Shown in pieces: positions 1 to 10,639 of a DNA stretch of 64,000 bases. The DNA comes from Acanthococcus lagerstroemiae (lineage: Eukaryota > Arthropoda > Insecta > Hemiptera > Eriococcidae): positions 18,001,312 through 18,065,311 of the forward strand of contig CM063113.1 of NCBI GenBank assembly GCA_031841125.1, written 5' to 3'. A program made the translations under genes and the position numbers. The notes under the pieces are model-generated. The model saw only the letters and a program-made list of their open reading frames with translations, searched no databases and was not told the DNA's origin. Every line of letters begins with the position of its first letter. The stretch's first letter is position 1.

Positions 1-135
1 TCAGATCCGCCGGCCGGTTGGGTAGCACTCCGAGCGATCTCGTCGGAAGCTACCAACCTGGCTCCAAGCACGCCGCTCCTTTTTGCAGCTAATCAGCCGG
101 AACTAGGCTCTAGCAAGAGCAGAGGAGTAAGATAC
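1..135 (+). repeat. Dispersed GC-rich repeat, copy 1
   Basis: This segment aligns with 18,090-18,240. Shared landmarks in the same order are CGCCGGCCGGTTGGG, a C/G-rich middle, a CAGC-A-TCAGCCG-AAC stretch, and AGCAAGAGC-GAGGAGTA near the end. It is more GC-rich than the following AT-rich DNA. The left end is cut by the window edge. It could be a SINE or a piece of a LINE untranslated region. I cannot assign it to a family. Confidence 0.6.
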
Positions 136-456
136 CACTAAGGTTAAAATGATTATTGTATTGTCGTGCAAAAAACTAGCGGTATCATGATACTTTGTGG
201 ATGCGATTTATAACAGTATTTACTACAGAGTTTATCTATGAGTATTGGGAGAGACGCCACAGGCCTTATTGCTTGAAACGTTTCCAGTTGTAGGCTATAT
301 TAAGCTAGGTATAACCAAAAATCTGTTTTACACCAATTTCCCCCAAATTATGAATTCATAGGGTATGACAGAATGACGTCAGTCTTGGTATTTATTAAAG
401 AACCGTTCTGACAGGTACAATGACATCTGAAGGTCATTCAAAGGGAAATAAATGAG

Positions 457-1270
457 AATGAAGATTCAGATTAGTACCTAGTTATAAAAGGAGAGTTCTG
501 ACGAGTTTAATAACCTCTGAAGGTCATTTGAGGGTCATTGGAAGGCCATTGATCTTCAAGGTAGAGTTCGTTGGCCTTTAGTGTAAGGTTTGTTGACCTT
601 TATTGATCAGCTTGTTGTGTTCTCATCAATGATGAATGATAACTATCATGATTTCAGTTGTAATTCAGGCTATATTCATTACAATTAGGTATTATGATCT
701 AAGATCCATAACATTAAAAAACAAATGCCACAATCCTAATAATTATCAGTTCTCGCGTATCAGTATTGCCACATATTAATATACAGCAACTTTCCCCTCC
801 TAGATCGGATTCTGAAGGATCGTCCTACCGACTGCGCCAACTGTGGTTCTTGTACAAGGCAGGGCAGATCAGCGTTTTCAAGGTTTGATGTAGTTTTAGT
901 ATAAATGATGATATAAACAAGAGACTTCTGCTGGCCCTCGGTAGGTTGTATTGCGCGAAAGTGCGTTTCAGTCTGGTCAATGTAATCACCAAACGTCTCT
1001 TGAGCCTCATCAAAACGAACAATATTAGATGTATTTGTGTTTGTATTCATAAACCTTGATGAAGTAAGCGTAGTAACTAACCTTGGTAAGGTTTTATTCT
1101 ATATGTAGGGCTATGGCAAATGAGTTGGGTTACAGCGTAGGTCTGTATACTTAGGTTCAAAGAGAGCCTGTTAATGAAGTTCAATGAACTTTGCTATAAA
1201 GGTCAATGACCTTTAGATGACCCTAAAATGACCTGCAGGGAGAACTCTCCTTTTTTGAATCTTCATCTTT
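457..1270. repeat. Degenerate inverted-repeat block
   Basis: The left arm (about 457-558) has GAAGATTCA, then AAAAGGAGAGTTCT, then AGGTCATTTGAGGGTCAT and GGCCATTGATCTT. The same order occurs in reverse complement at about 1,199-1,270, where the arm carries AAGGTCAATGACC, ATGACCCTAAAATGACC, AGAACTCTCCTTTT and TGAATCTTC. The arms flank about 640 bp. Both arms are rich in AAGGTCA words, which are half-sites of nuclear receptors by sequence, but they look like decayed repeat. The block is probably an old TIR element or an inverted duplication. Confidence 0.5.
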
Positions 1271-1290
1271 ATTCCATTGAAATACGGTTT

Positions 1291-2900
1291 GAAGTAGGTA
1301 TCCAATTATAACGAAAGTTTGCTCTAGTACCGAATTCTGCGATATGATGAACGCGAATTAGACGCTTATCGACGGTCGTTTCGGAATTGAAAAAGTGAAA
1401 ATTGAATTTCGCGGACATTTTCGAGCACCGAACGACCTATACCTGAAGTAGTTAATAAAGAAGAGGGTCGTAACTGTGGATTAGAACACATTTGGAATGA
1501 AATCACGTACTCGTGATATACTCGAGGTATCCACTCAGAACTGGAAAACTTTTCACCGGTAACTCTACGACTTCGAAATCATTCGCCGGCGCTTTTTTTC
1601 TCTGATTCTACATGGCCGACTAGATCACGTTTCGAGGAATGTGAACATAGCGACATATCCCGGCGAGAGAAAGACATACTAAAATTCTACCAACGGTACA
1701 ATGCGGTTTGCTTCGATACAATTTGATAAATCGACGAGGTCGGAAAAAGAAATAGAAGAGAAAAAAAGGCCAGATACGTTGACGTTTTTTGCGAACTAAA
1801 AGATTCGCACTGATGCTCGCAATTCGCTCGGATAATCGTTATAACGTGCCGCGGTAAAATTTTATTTGCCGGCGTGTGTTCGCTGGCTGGGTGAAAATCT
1901 ATTTACACGTCAGGTGTTAAAGCCTTTTGAATGCGCCAAGTCGAAAAATACATTTTCAGTGGCCGTTATCTTATGATACGCCAGAACGAAATATGTATGG
2001 GTACCCGACTAAACCTCTCCTGTACGTGTACACGAAAGAACACAGTCAGCTTCGTCGTCTTCGGAAGAAAAATTGAAGGTAATGGCCTAATGGCGTTTCA
2101 GCCTTAAGAAAATTACAGACAGGTACTTTATATAATTAATGATATTACCGAGCATGCAAAGTTATGTACACGGATCGGGCTCGCTGAGGCCTGTTAATGA
2201 AATTTATTAATAGTTATTGCATCTACGAGAGTATAAAACATTCGCCTTTCGAGAACTGTTTCGTTTTAAAAATGAGCGAATGAATTGTTTTTATCTTGTA
2301 AGCGTATACAGGCTGCGAAACCTTACTTCCAGATGGCGATATAGCGCGAAATTTGTTTTCAATATTCGTCGATACTAATCTTTATACTCTTCTTTTTCAC
2401 GGTGGGTAATTTGAGCGAAAAAAGATGAATAAAAGTGTAACGAGACGCGAGAAGGGTACCGAGGAAGAATTATTGTTATTTTTTTAGGAAATAAAAATGA
2501 TTTAGTACCGCCGCGGTGTAATTTCGGTTTCTTTATCACGTATATTCGAACGATGCTCAAATATGCGGCCTTTAATGATGGTAAAACTGTATCTGGGCCG
2601 TAATTTATGTGCCACGACTGTATAGTGGTCGCTATGGGTCTGAAATCTCAGTTTCGTGATTTATGATTGCTATGTACGGGGAAAATTTTTTATTCATTTG
2701 GACGCCCGGCCTGCGGAAGGAAAACAGCAGTCGAACTTCAAAGAGACTGCAACATTTTTCCACCCTAGCTTTTGTTTCCGACTATATTTCTCATCCGCTC
2801 ACTGTGATTCAGAATGCAGATCTAACAAGACAAAAATCAAGTAGTGCCCGAGATATGGGTTTGTATTTTAAGACACTGAATTCTAAAATGCTTTTACTTA
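1291..2900. other. Single-copy noncoding sequence, CpG-bearing
   Basis: I see no gene or repeat here. The stretch has many CpG dinucleotides (for example TTTCGCGGAC and GCCGGCG words) unlike the neighbouring repeat DNA. Open frames are short and overlap on both strands. The small frames at 2,656-2,935 run into the SINE and look accidental. Confidence 0.5.
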
Positions 2901-2907
2901 GGGCTCT

Positions 2908-3117
2908 CTTTTCTAATTTTGCTCTCAACCCCTAGAATCCGCCCTTTCAAGCATTACCTCAGAGACGTCGGGGAGGCGGTTAAGGCTGTCTTAGCCCTCT
3001 TCACTTCTTGCCGAAAAGCCGGTCTAGGTCGAAATGTAGCGAGTTGCTACGTTGGCTTGAACCCGGGATCTCCGGATTCTGAGACCAGCGCGCTATCCAC
3101 TCGGCCAACCAGACCCC
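2908..3117 (-). mobile_element. tRNA-derived SINE, copy 1 (most complete head)
   Basis: Read on the minus strand, the element starts with a tRNA-like head. An RNA polymerase III A box (TGGCCGAGTGG) lies at 3,098-3,108 and a B box (GGGTTCAAGCC) at 3,054-3,064. A body follows with a conserved small palindrome GTAGCAACTCGCTAC, a CCGGCTTTTCGGCAAGAAG stretch and a tail ending GAGCAAAATTAGAAAAG. The same body recurs at 62,621-62,813 (plus) and in part at 26,951-27,007 (minus). The A box resembles Leu/Ser-type tRNAs, but the anticodon arm is mispaired. It is therefore a SINE, not a working tRNA gene. Confidence 0.85.
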
Positions 3118-3468
3118 TTTACTGAGGGTTCTTAGAGGCCCTGTTTTGTAGAAACCTCATATATTAAGTCTTATCGAGTGTACTAGTGTACATCTCATAT
3201 TTCAAAGCCTGCAGTTTAAAAACCATTTTCATTGTTCTTAACCGCAGGCAGGATGGAGATGATGACTCGTCCCTCAAAAAGTTGGAAAATCTTCAGAGCT
3301 GGTAATCTTGCAGTTGTAGTTGGTAGATTTAAAGATGTAATGGAGCAATAAAAACTCAATTTCAATCTTGGTGGTATTCGTCACATAGTGGCTTGAAATG
3401 ACTTCAGAGAACTCGGCCCGACTATTGGCAGCAATTGAACATTAAGTCAGAGTGCGTTGACCAAAGCT

Positions 3469-3770
3469 ACAGTCAGGCCTAGTTTTAGTGTAAGTACTTT
3501 TAGATCAGTGGTAGTAAAGTGCGATTGAGAGTCAGTGGCTTGATATTCTCGTCCGAAGAAAAATAAGACAATGACCTGATATTTCTCATGTCCACTGTGT
3601 GACATAGTACGATACGCAGTTCCTCAAATTTGATCCGTAGTCGGACCTAGCTTTGGTATACCTACTTTCAAGTTGGTGGTAGTAGAGCTTAGTTGGAAGT
3701 CAAGAGCTTGATACAATATTTTATAATGTCCATTATGTAATGTAGTACAGCACCCATTTCCTCAAATTTT
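3469..3770. repeat. Diverged tandem duplication, unit about 130-165 bp
   Basis: Unit 1 begins GTCAGGCCTAG near 3,471 and ends TCCTCAAATTT at about 3,631. Unit 2 begins GTCGGACCTAG near 3,640 and ends TCCTCAAATTT near 3,769. Between them the order GGTGGTAGTA, GGCTTGATA or GAGCTTGATA, ATGTCCA, GACATAGTAC or ATGTAGTAC is kept. Unit 2 lacks about 30 bp. A weaker match just upstream (about 3,370-3,400) may be a third unit. Confidence 0.65.
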
Positions 3771-5696
3771 AGTAACATACCTCCCACAGCGTTTCTTTAG
3801 GCATCATGTCACAAGACCTATTAAAGTTCATATGCAACATTGTACCATAGCACATACTGAAAGTAATAAATAGTAGGCTACTACTACTTCTCATTAATTT
3901 TTGAGATCTGTTGGTCTCATCATTTACCTCAGTGACTCAACTGGTAGCTTAAACTAGAACTAACATGATAATCTAGTATACCTTACATTACATAAAATAT
4001 GAAGTTTCTTCAGTCACTGAACTCATTCTCAGAGTTATTTCATCTGAAAACCGAATCTGTAATGATCTATGACGTAAAAAGAATGTTGTCTCAGAAGACC
4101 CGCCTTTTGACATACTAAGTGTGAAAATTTTTGCATTTCAACTCGAGCTTCCTTGTGAAATATAGAGGAGTGGGGCTAGAGAGAAACGATTTGAAAAATG
4201 ATGCTGCGACTCAACTTAAAAACGTGAAAGAAAACAGTTTCCAACACCTGAGGGTTCCAGCTGAGGGAGAACCTGAGAATTTTGCACTTCATCTCTCTTA
4301 AGACATAAAAGTTAATCTTATCCAATTTTGTTCAAACTTGACAGGAGGTTTTCTTTCTTTCTTTCTCTTAATTTACAAGACCAATGTAGGTAAGAGCAGA
4401 TGCGTAACGGAAACGTTGAATTGTTTTTCGACATCTTCAAATATGGACTGAATATGGACCACCCTACCTGCGACCATTCTAGAAGGTATTGGGGAGGGTT
4501 CCTTTAGAACACTATCAAATAATGTTCAGGGGATATTCATATTCCTAAGCTGATATAATGCCGATGTTATACTCGTATGTTTGCCACATGTTTACGTACG
4601 TGCACTGTGACCCGCTTTTGGTGGAGTAAATCCACCTGGGCCACCAGTATGTTTACTATAAAGCCCTGGGTAATATCACCGATAATATGTGAATACCAGT
4701 GTGACATTACTGTGGCATATATACTCAGTTTTCTCTGACACGCTGCTAAGAGAAGCAGTATATCCCTATATCAAATCTTCAACAATTCTATGTAAGGATA
4801 TCAGATATCACCATGCTTTTTAATGTATAAGACATCACCTAACTCATATCCTGATCATCGTTTAGACGTTTAGAGTATTTCATCGATATTGGTTGCTATA
4901 GCAGATCCGCTTACTTGTCTTCATTCGCTCACAAAATCTTACAAAGCATTGCTAATTCACGTCACGATCTTCAGTTATCAAATTATTGAGGCATCAACGA
5001 TAAACCTAGCCACAAATGTAACTGCATTGTTATTTTTGCAATTCCTAATACTGTATTATAAGTTTTTGACTTACCTTCATTTTGAGCCTTTACAACCCTA
5101 GCGATGATCTTGAAGATGAAGAAGATAAAGATGAGCTTTCTCTACCTCATCCGTGCAGACCTCATTGAGCTCTTCGTCTTCTTTTCTCCTTCCATTTTAT
5201 CTTCTTCTTCTCTTATTTATTCTTTGTGACCTTCTTGGACTTGGTCTTCTTTTCCTTGGTCGCAACCTTCGAATTTCTTCCCTTTTTTTTTCTTTAACCG
5301 TCCTTCCACCACTCTTTCTTCCAGCAGTCGTGCCAATATGACCATGTTCCTATTTGTCATAAGGCCAGGTTGTTTTCTTTCCATGAAGATATTAATTTGT
5401 GAATTTCACCGCCTGCCAGTTTGGCAGTAACACTGCCAGAACTTGGCAGTAAATGAGGAAGTACTTTTGTGATACCCAATAAATATTACTAGGGAAACAC
5501 GGGGATACTGCCAGATAATATTTGACCTCGTGAGTTGATAGTACTTAGTAGCGGTATAGTTAGTGCAGTTGGCCGTGAGCAGGCAGTGCGTGAATTGCCC
5601 GTGGGTTTTCAATGTTTAGTGGCAACACGACCAAGTTGAATAGTTGTGAGCTGGCAACATGTAAATTGGTAGTAGAATTGGTGATATAGCAGTAAC
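3771..5696. other. No recognisable gene
   Basis: This is AT-rich sequence with a short TTTC run near 4,349-4,365 and pyrimidine-rich DNA at about 5,165-5,330. That run makes a leucine- and serine-rich frame that looks like composition only. From about 5,405 the word TTGGCAGTAA and variants recur, leading into the tandem repeat that follows. Confidence 0.45.
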
Positions 5697-6175
5697 GAAA
5701 ATTCCTATTCTTGGCGCTTCCACAGCAGACCAATGGTATGTCGGTAATTTTTCAGTTACTATCCTGCATGTATTTTACACAATTCTGCATTAGTACTCGT
5801 AGTTGTGTCGACAGTGAAACCTCTGGCAGCAATGCTGCGGCATTCTTCATGAGATCTGTCCCTCTACATGTGCATGCTGTTTACACATCCGGGAGTAATA
5901 TGCCTATAATGCTTCCGTTGAAAATTCCTACTCTTGGCGCTTCCACAGCAGACCAAGGTACGTCGTGGAATTTTTCAATTACTATCCTGCATGCATTTTA
6001 CACAATTATACATTAGTAGTTGTATTGGCAGTGAAACCTCTGGCAGTAATTCTGCGACATTCTTCATGAGATTTGTCCCTCTATGTGTGCATGCTGTGCA
6101 CACATCCAACAGCACTTGTTTCATTGAAAGTTCCTGTTCTTCGCTCTCCCGCATCTGACTGCGATGGTACTTGGT
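5697..6175 (+). repeat. Tandem repeat, about 2.2 units of 206-223 bp
   Basis: Units start at GAAAATTCC (5,697), GAAAATTCC (5,920) and GAAAGTTCC (6,126). Units 1 and 2 share CTTGGCGCTTCCACAGCAGA, ACTATCCTGCATG, CAGTGAAACCTCTGGCAG and a CTTCATGAGAT-TGTCCCTCT block. Because the units align almost in phase, each carries a parallel short frame with the shared peptide SETSGSN. Those frames have no other coding signs and are by-products of the duplication. Confidence 0.8.
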
Positions 6176-8143
6176 CGTAGTAGAGATCTGAGTGAATTTC
6201 ATAAATCACATTCCTGTGTCATATATTTCGCCATAGTCTTCGTTTCTTCAGTTGAAAAAATAAAAATAATTTAGTCTCTGTGTTGGATTTTAAGCGAGGC
6301 GAGGCTTTGGTAGCTCGGGATCCACAAGTGTTCGTCAGGGTTGTATGTACCATCGCACCAAATGACTCTCCGTATTTGAAATTTGCAGTAATTTTGGTTG
6401 TATCAGCCCAAATGCAGGTGCAAGGCCCCACAGTACTTTCTAATTTCAAAAGAAATCTAGTTCAAAGATTTGTACACCAAAAGGAGCATATTTTACCAAT
6501 GAGAGCAAGAATTTCTGAAACAAACCTTTCTTTGGACCATTCTAACCGCGATTGTGACAATTTGACGGAAACCACTACGCGGTCATTAAGATGTCACCCC
6601 TGAAACTCGGTTACCGGCATCGCCGGTCCCCGCTCGGTCGCTGTCACCTACCGCGAATAAAAGCCTGCTTCCGAATCGTTGAAATGTAAATTTTTCGTCG
6701 CTGTTTTTCGTCCTCGTCGTTTCACCGTGCGCACATAAAGGAAGTCCTGACAAGTTTTTTCCCTTTGCATGTGAACTGAATGCGGAATTAGCTTTTTACT
6801 TTAACGAATGTTCGAACGCCAGCATTCTGACGTCGCCGAAAACGAAGAAATCATTTCGTTGTACATTCTCTCGCTCGTTATTGTTTTACATTCGAATCGT
6901 ATCGTTTTTCTTTCTTTTTTTCGGTTCTACGCCCGAAAGAAATTATTTTTCGATAAATTCGAAATCTGAGTAGACTCTCTAAAAACTGACGAGGCGACTG
7001 ATACACCGAGCGCTTTGTTCAGATGTGTACTTGAGAATATGCGCACCAATTCTCTTTCGCCCGATAATCAAATTTGGGTGGCATAAGATTTCGAGTTTCG
7101 AGAGGGAAAAAATCGTTCTAGTGTGTGTCTCAAGAACGCATGCTGTCGTTCTTTGATCTCCCTCTCTGTTTATGATGGGAATAGATTCGTTATTTGCATT
7201 TTTTTTTCTTTCTCTCCCTCGTTCTGAATTTCACCAGCGAAATTAGCAGCCATTTTCCGCATTTCTTGAGATTGACGGAGGACGCGAGACGCGAGATTGA
7301 TTTTTTCACTGCCGAGGATGAATATTGCATAAGCTATGTATAATAAACTGTAAATAAATACCGAGGAAAATCAGTTCGGCTTTTTTTCCTGAATCGACAA
7401 CGCTATAGATGCCTGAACGAAATGTAGGTACATATAATGACGGTTTAGGTAGAAAGCATTCGCGATGTGCACTTCAATCACTGCAGCGTCAGTCTGATTC
7501 CAACTTTCCATCATCCCGAATGCCCATTTTTGAATACATTTATTCGGATCGATGAAAGTAACTAGCTGTTCGTAAGCGAAGGTTATACAGGAAAGTGCAG
7601 TACATGCATGATAAGTTTGTAAATGAACTTGTAAAGTACGACAAATGCATATAAAAGGCATTTCACTTTTCACCAGTGAGGTGAGATACAATATATTTAC
7701 CTATTTTATGTTGCAATCTATCTACTCGTTGAAGTAACACTTCTAACTAATAGCCCGCGGGAACATGAACTAATAGCCAATTTCATTCTACGAGAATTAT
7801 CAAAGAACTTACCTACTCCAGAAACAATCTCTATGTAATTATAGAATTTCAGATGTTCTAGCTTAAAATGGCCAAAAATGAAAAAGGTATCTAGACAGTT
7901 AGAAGTTTGACCAATCAGTTGGCAGAATTAAAAAAGTGGCTTATTGGTCGATTGAAATTTTCGTGCAAAGTTCGCGGAATTTAGTATATTATTTGATGTT
8001 TTTCTAACCTTTGCCTCCAAGAAACTATCTACATCCCTGTGAATGTTTGGTAATCTTTCCGTAATCTTTCTAGAGGATTAATTATCTCTTTGTAACTCCT
8101 TTAGAAATATCACAAGAGGGGGAAAAAAAACATAAATGCGATG
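6176..8143. other. Single-copy noncoding sequence
   Basis: I see no gene here. Bases 6,590-7,320 are CpG-bearing with pyrimidine-rich stretches (for example 6,905-6,925 and 7,199-7,220). Bases 7,330-8,140 are AT-rich. A minus-strand frame at 7,371-7,691 (106 codons) has no recognisable domain. Confidence 0.45.
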
Positions 8144-8654
8144 TGTCACGAGAAAAACATACAGTTGGGTGATGAAGGTTGAAACTGCGAGATTTGAACT
8201 AATTTTTGTAGAAGTAGGCCTGGGGAATTCAATACAACTTACCGCAAGTCTCTAGTTCTTTTCTCAGCTGAGATATAGTGTTTTGAAATTGGAGTATTCC
8301 AGGATGTAATTTTCTGGAATTTAATAGCCGAACGTTACTCCGTTTTTTCTGCCATGACAGCCGTGGAACCTCAATACAAATAAAAAATTCTGAATAACGT
8401 TTCCGTCGGCGCAATAAGCTGAAACTTGCATGGTGCCCAGGAGAAACAGCATTTAAAATAATACAAGTGTTTCCCGAGAAATAGCGCTTGTAAAGTCCCT
8501 GTAGGAAACGTATTCTGAGAACTTCATCGGCACACTATATTATAGACTTGTGAGTCCCTTTTCAGAATGCTACCAATGATTTGTAAAAATGTCGATTAGG
8601 ACTTCACAAGTTGATACAGTGTTGTTAGGAAAGTGAACAACAACTTCCAGTTGA
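8144..8654 (+). mobile_element. Family B nonautonomous TIR element, copy 1, truncated
   Basis: This copy aligns throughout with the fuller copy at 20,156-20,746. It starts at TCACGAGAAAA with the GGGTGATGAAGGTTGAAA subterminal stretch. It continues through CAACTTACCGCAAGTCTCTAG, ACGTTTCCGTCGGCGCAAT, TGTTTCCCGAGA and the TATATTATAGAC core. It stops after ACAACAACTTCCAG, so the far terminal repeat is missing. No transposase frame is present. Confidence 0.8.
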
Positions 8655-9215
8655 TGCATATTTAATCGGATTCTATGTAGAGTATCGAATAGACTGAAAA
8701 ATCCAGGTTATAGAAAAGTGTTGAACACTCGAGAAATCGTATTTTGAAAGGAAACATTTTGGAGAAAATACCAAAAAAACGTAATTAAAAGATTTTTTTT
8801 TAAACTATTTTTTAATAAAAATCTATACATTTCGCCTAAAGTAGGTACATTATGTTCATAAACTTTCAAGTAGGTATGTACCTGTACCTATATTTCAATG
8901 ACATCGGTCTAAACATCAAGAATTATGTCATTTTTTGCTGTGCTAGTGTTTAAGGTTCCCATTTGCTTTCTATCTCCCTTCTCTTTCAATCGACTAAGGG
9001 ACAAGTGCTGGTCGAAATTCTGTGGAGCAAAATATAAAAAATTGAATGAAACTCTGGAAGTTTAGATTGGGAGAATTTTTAAAGCGGAATAATGTGGGGG
9101 AAACTTTGAGCCAATGTGGTCGAAAGGTAAAAAATTGGATGAAGAGTAGTTACAGACTAGAACTGAAATCATGAATTTTTTATTTTCAGACCATGTTTTT
9201 TCAGTGTTTTCCCCA

Positions 9216-9813
9216 ACTGAGGACCTGACTTCCGAAATGCGCTTAGTCCAAAAAACGAAATGTTGGGAAATTGAAAAAAAACATTCTGACTCGAGAACGA
9301 TAAGTGGTAACTCTTATTCAATTACGTGGATGGGAAGAGGAGGGGTCAATGCTAATACCACTCAAGTATGCAGGTTGGCGTGCGTGGTCTTCGAGCTACG
9401 GGAGTACGAAGTGGGGGAAGTTGTGGACTTAGTTCGTTTTGGCAGACCATGTCATACTTATGAAAGGTCAAAATTTGTACACGTCGACCTAGAACCTGTC
9501 GGACATTGGAAGATACAGCTTAGAGACGACCATTCCGGTGAACGAGACACACGTGAACAATACCTCCCTTCCTCCTCTCCACTCTCAGCCTTACCCTCCC
9601 CCAAACAGGAAACACAGCAAACAGGTTAAATAGCTAAAGTCTTATATTCTTAAAATTTGAAAAAACATAAGTCATATTAAAAAAACGAAAGAAGTTTAAG
9701 CTGCCAAAGTAGTATAAAATGCTAAACAACTGAATGAACCATTCTCAAGGGTCCTTTGACTCCTCAAAACTCGATTTCAAAACTTTTTAACGAGTTTGGG
9801 AAGGGTCCTCAAT
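9216..9813 (+). mobile_element. Family E TIR element, copy 1
   Basis: The left end reads CTGAGGACCTGACTTCC and the right end, decayed, reads GGGTCCTCAATT. The body is highly similar to the reverse complement of 46,141-46,745, including GGGAAGAGGAGGGGTCAATG, TACAGCTTAGAGACGACC and ATTCCGGTGAAC. A 152-codon frame (9,171-9,629) covers most of it. The second copy breaks that frame, and the predicted peptide shows no domain, so I treat the DNA as a nonautonomous transposon about 600 bp long. No target duplication can be set with confidence. Confidence 0.75.
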
Positions 9814-9895
9814 TACTCCAGTGTAAAGAACGCTATTCTAAATTTCTAAAATTTGGTTGAGCTATACAGTTTTAGCACCGTACAATGCCGTTTAG

Positions 9896-9898
<3 letters not shown>

Positions 9899-9937
<39 letters not shown>
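9899..9937. repeat. Poly-T tract, 39 bases
   Basis: This is an uninterrupted run of T followed by AT-rich sequence to about 10,140. On the minus strand it is a poly-A run and could be the tail of an old retroposed copy. I see no recognisable body upstream of it on that strand. Confidence 0.9.
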
Positions 9938-9938
<1 letters not shown>

Positions 9939-10582
9939 AATAAATAAACGTAAATAAACAATAAACCGAAAATGAAAATTTAGAAATTTTATAAATAACA
10001 ATATCTTATAGTATTAATTTCAATTGAATTTAATAAATTGCAAAAAAAATTTAAAATTTTTACAATTAAAATTTAATGTTAAAAGAGTGAATGAAATGAA
10101 ATTCTAAATTGTTAAAAATTTACTCAGATTTTTTATTTCTTGACCCCGTTTTTATTGTATTTATAGTAAAGGTCATCCAAAAATATTTTTATCGGATTTG
10201 TAAAGATTTTCAAAATTTCACCCTTTTTTATTAGTAGTAATCTCGATTGTTCTAAATAAGGTCAAGGCACTTAAATATTGCATTAGCGTTTTATTAGCTA
10301 GGATCCGATCAATTTTTACTTATCTTTGAAATTGTATATATGAAATCAAATGTTGTTAATGTCGATACTCGGCTTGATTCAGTTGAGCAGAAATTCGTGG
10401 TGATGTGAAATTTACTGTCATATGCTTCTAGTCGCAAATTGTAATCGCAAAAAAAAACAAATATACTCTTATTCTAAGATGTCCGATTCCAAACATTACG
10501 TGTATTTATAATAAACAGCAAAGTTTAACTGGCCCAAGTCTGAAAATTCTGTACCACCTAAGGAATTTGGCGTTCACTGCGC

Positions 10583-10631
10583 TAACCGGTTGTTAAAATG
10601 CGAATTTCGCACGCATTTTAACCAGCGGTTA
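10583..10631. repeat. Imperfect 20-bp stem hairpin
   Basis: The left arm is TAACCGGTTGTTAAAATGCG (10,583-10,602) and the right arm is CGCATTTTAACCAGCGGTTA (10,612-10,631). They pair at 17 of 20 positions around a 9-base loop. The flank at 10,663-10,674 reads AATACCGGCCCT, a kind of end often seen on short inverted-repeat transposons. It may therefore be the inner or outer part of a MITE. Confidence 0.6.
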
Positions 10632-10639
10632 ACCGTCAA

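Noticed and set aside
3054..3117. A functional tRNA gene on the minus strand
   Set aside because: A and B boxes are present but the anticodon arm is mispaired and no acceptor stem forms. The sequence continues into a SINE body seen elsewhere.
9171..9629. 152-codon open frame on the plus strand as a protein-coding gene
   Set aside because: It lies inside family E copy 1, the other copy breaks the frame, and the peptide has no recognised domain.
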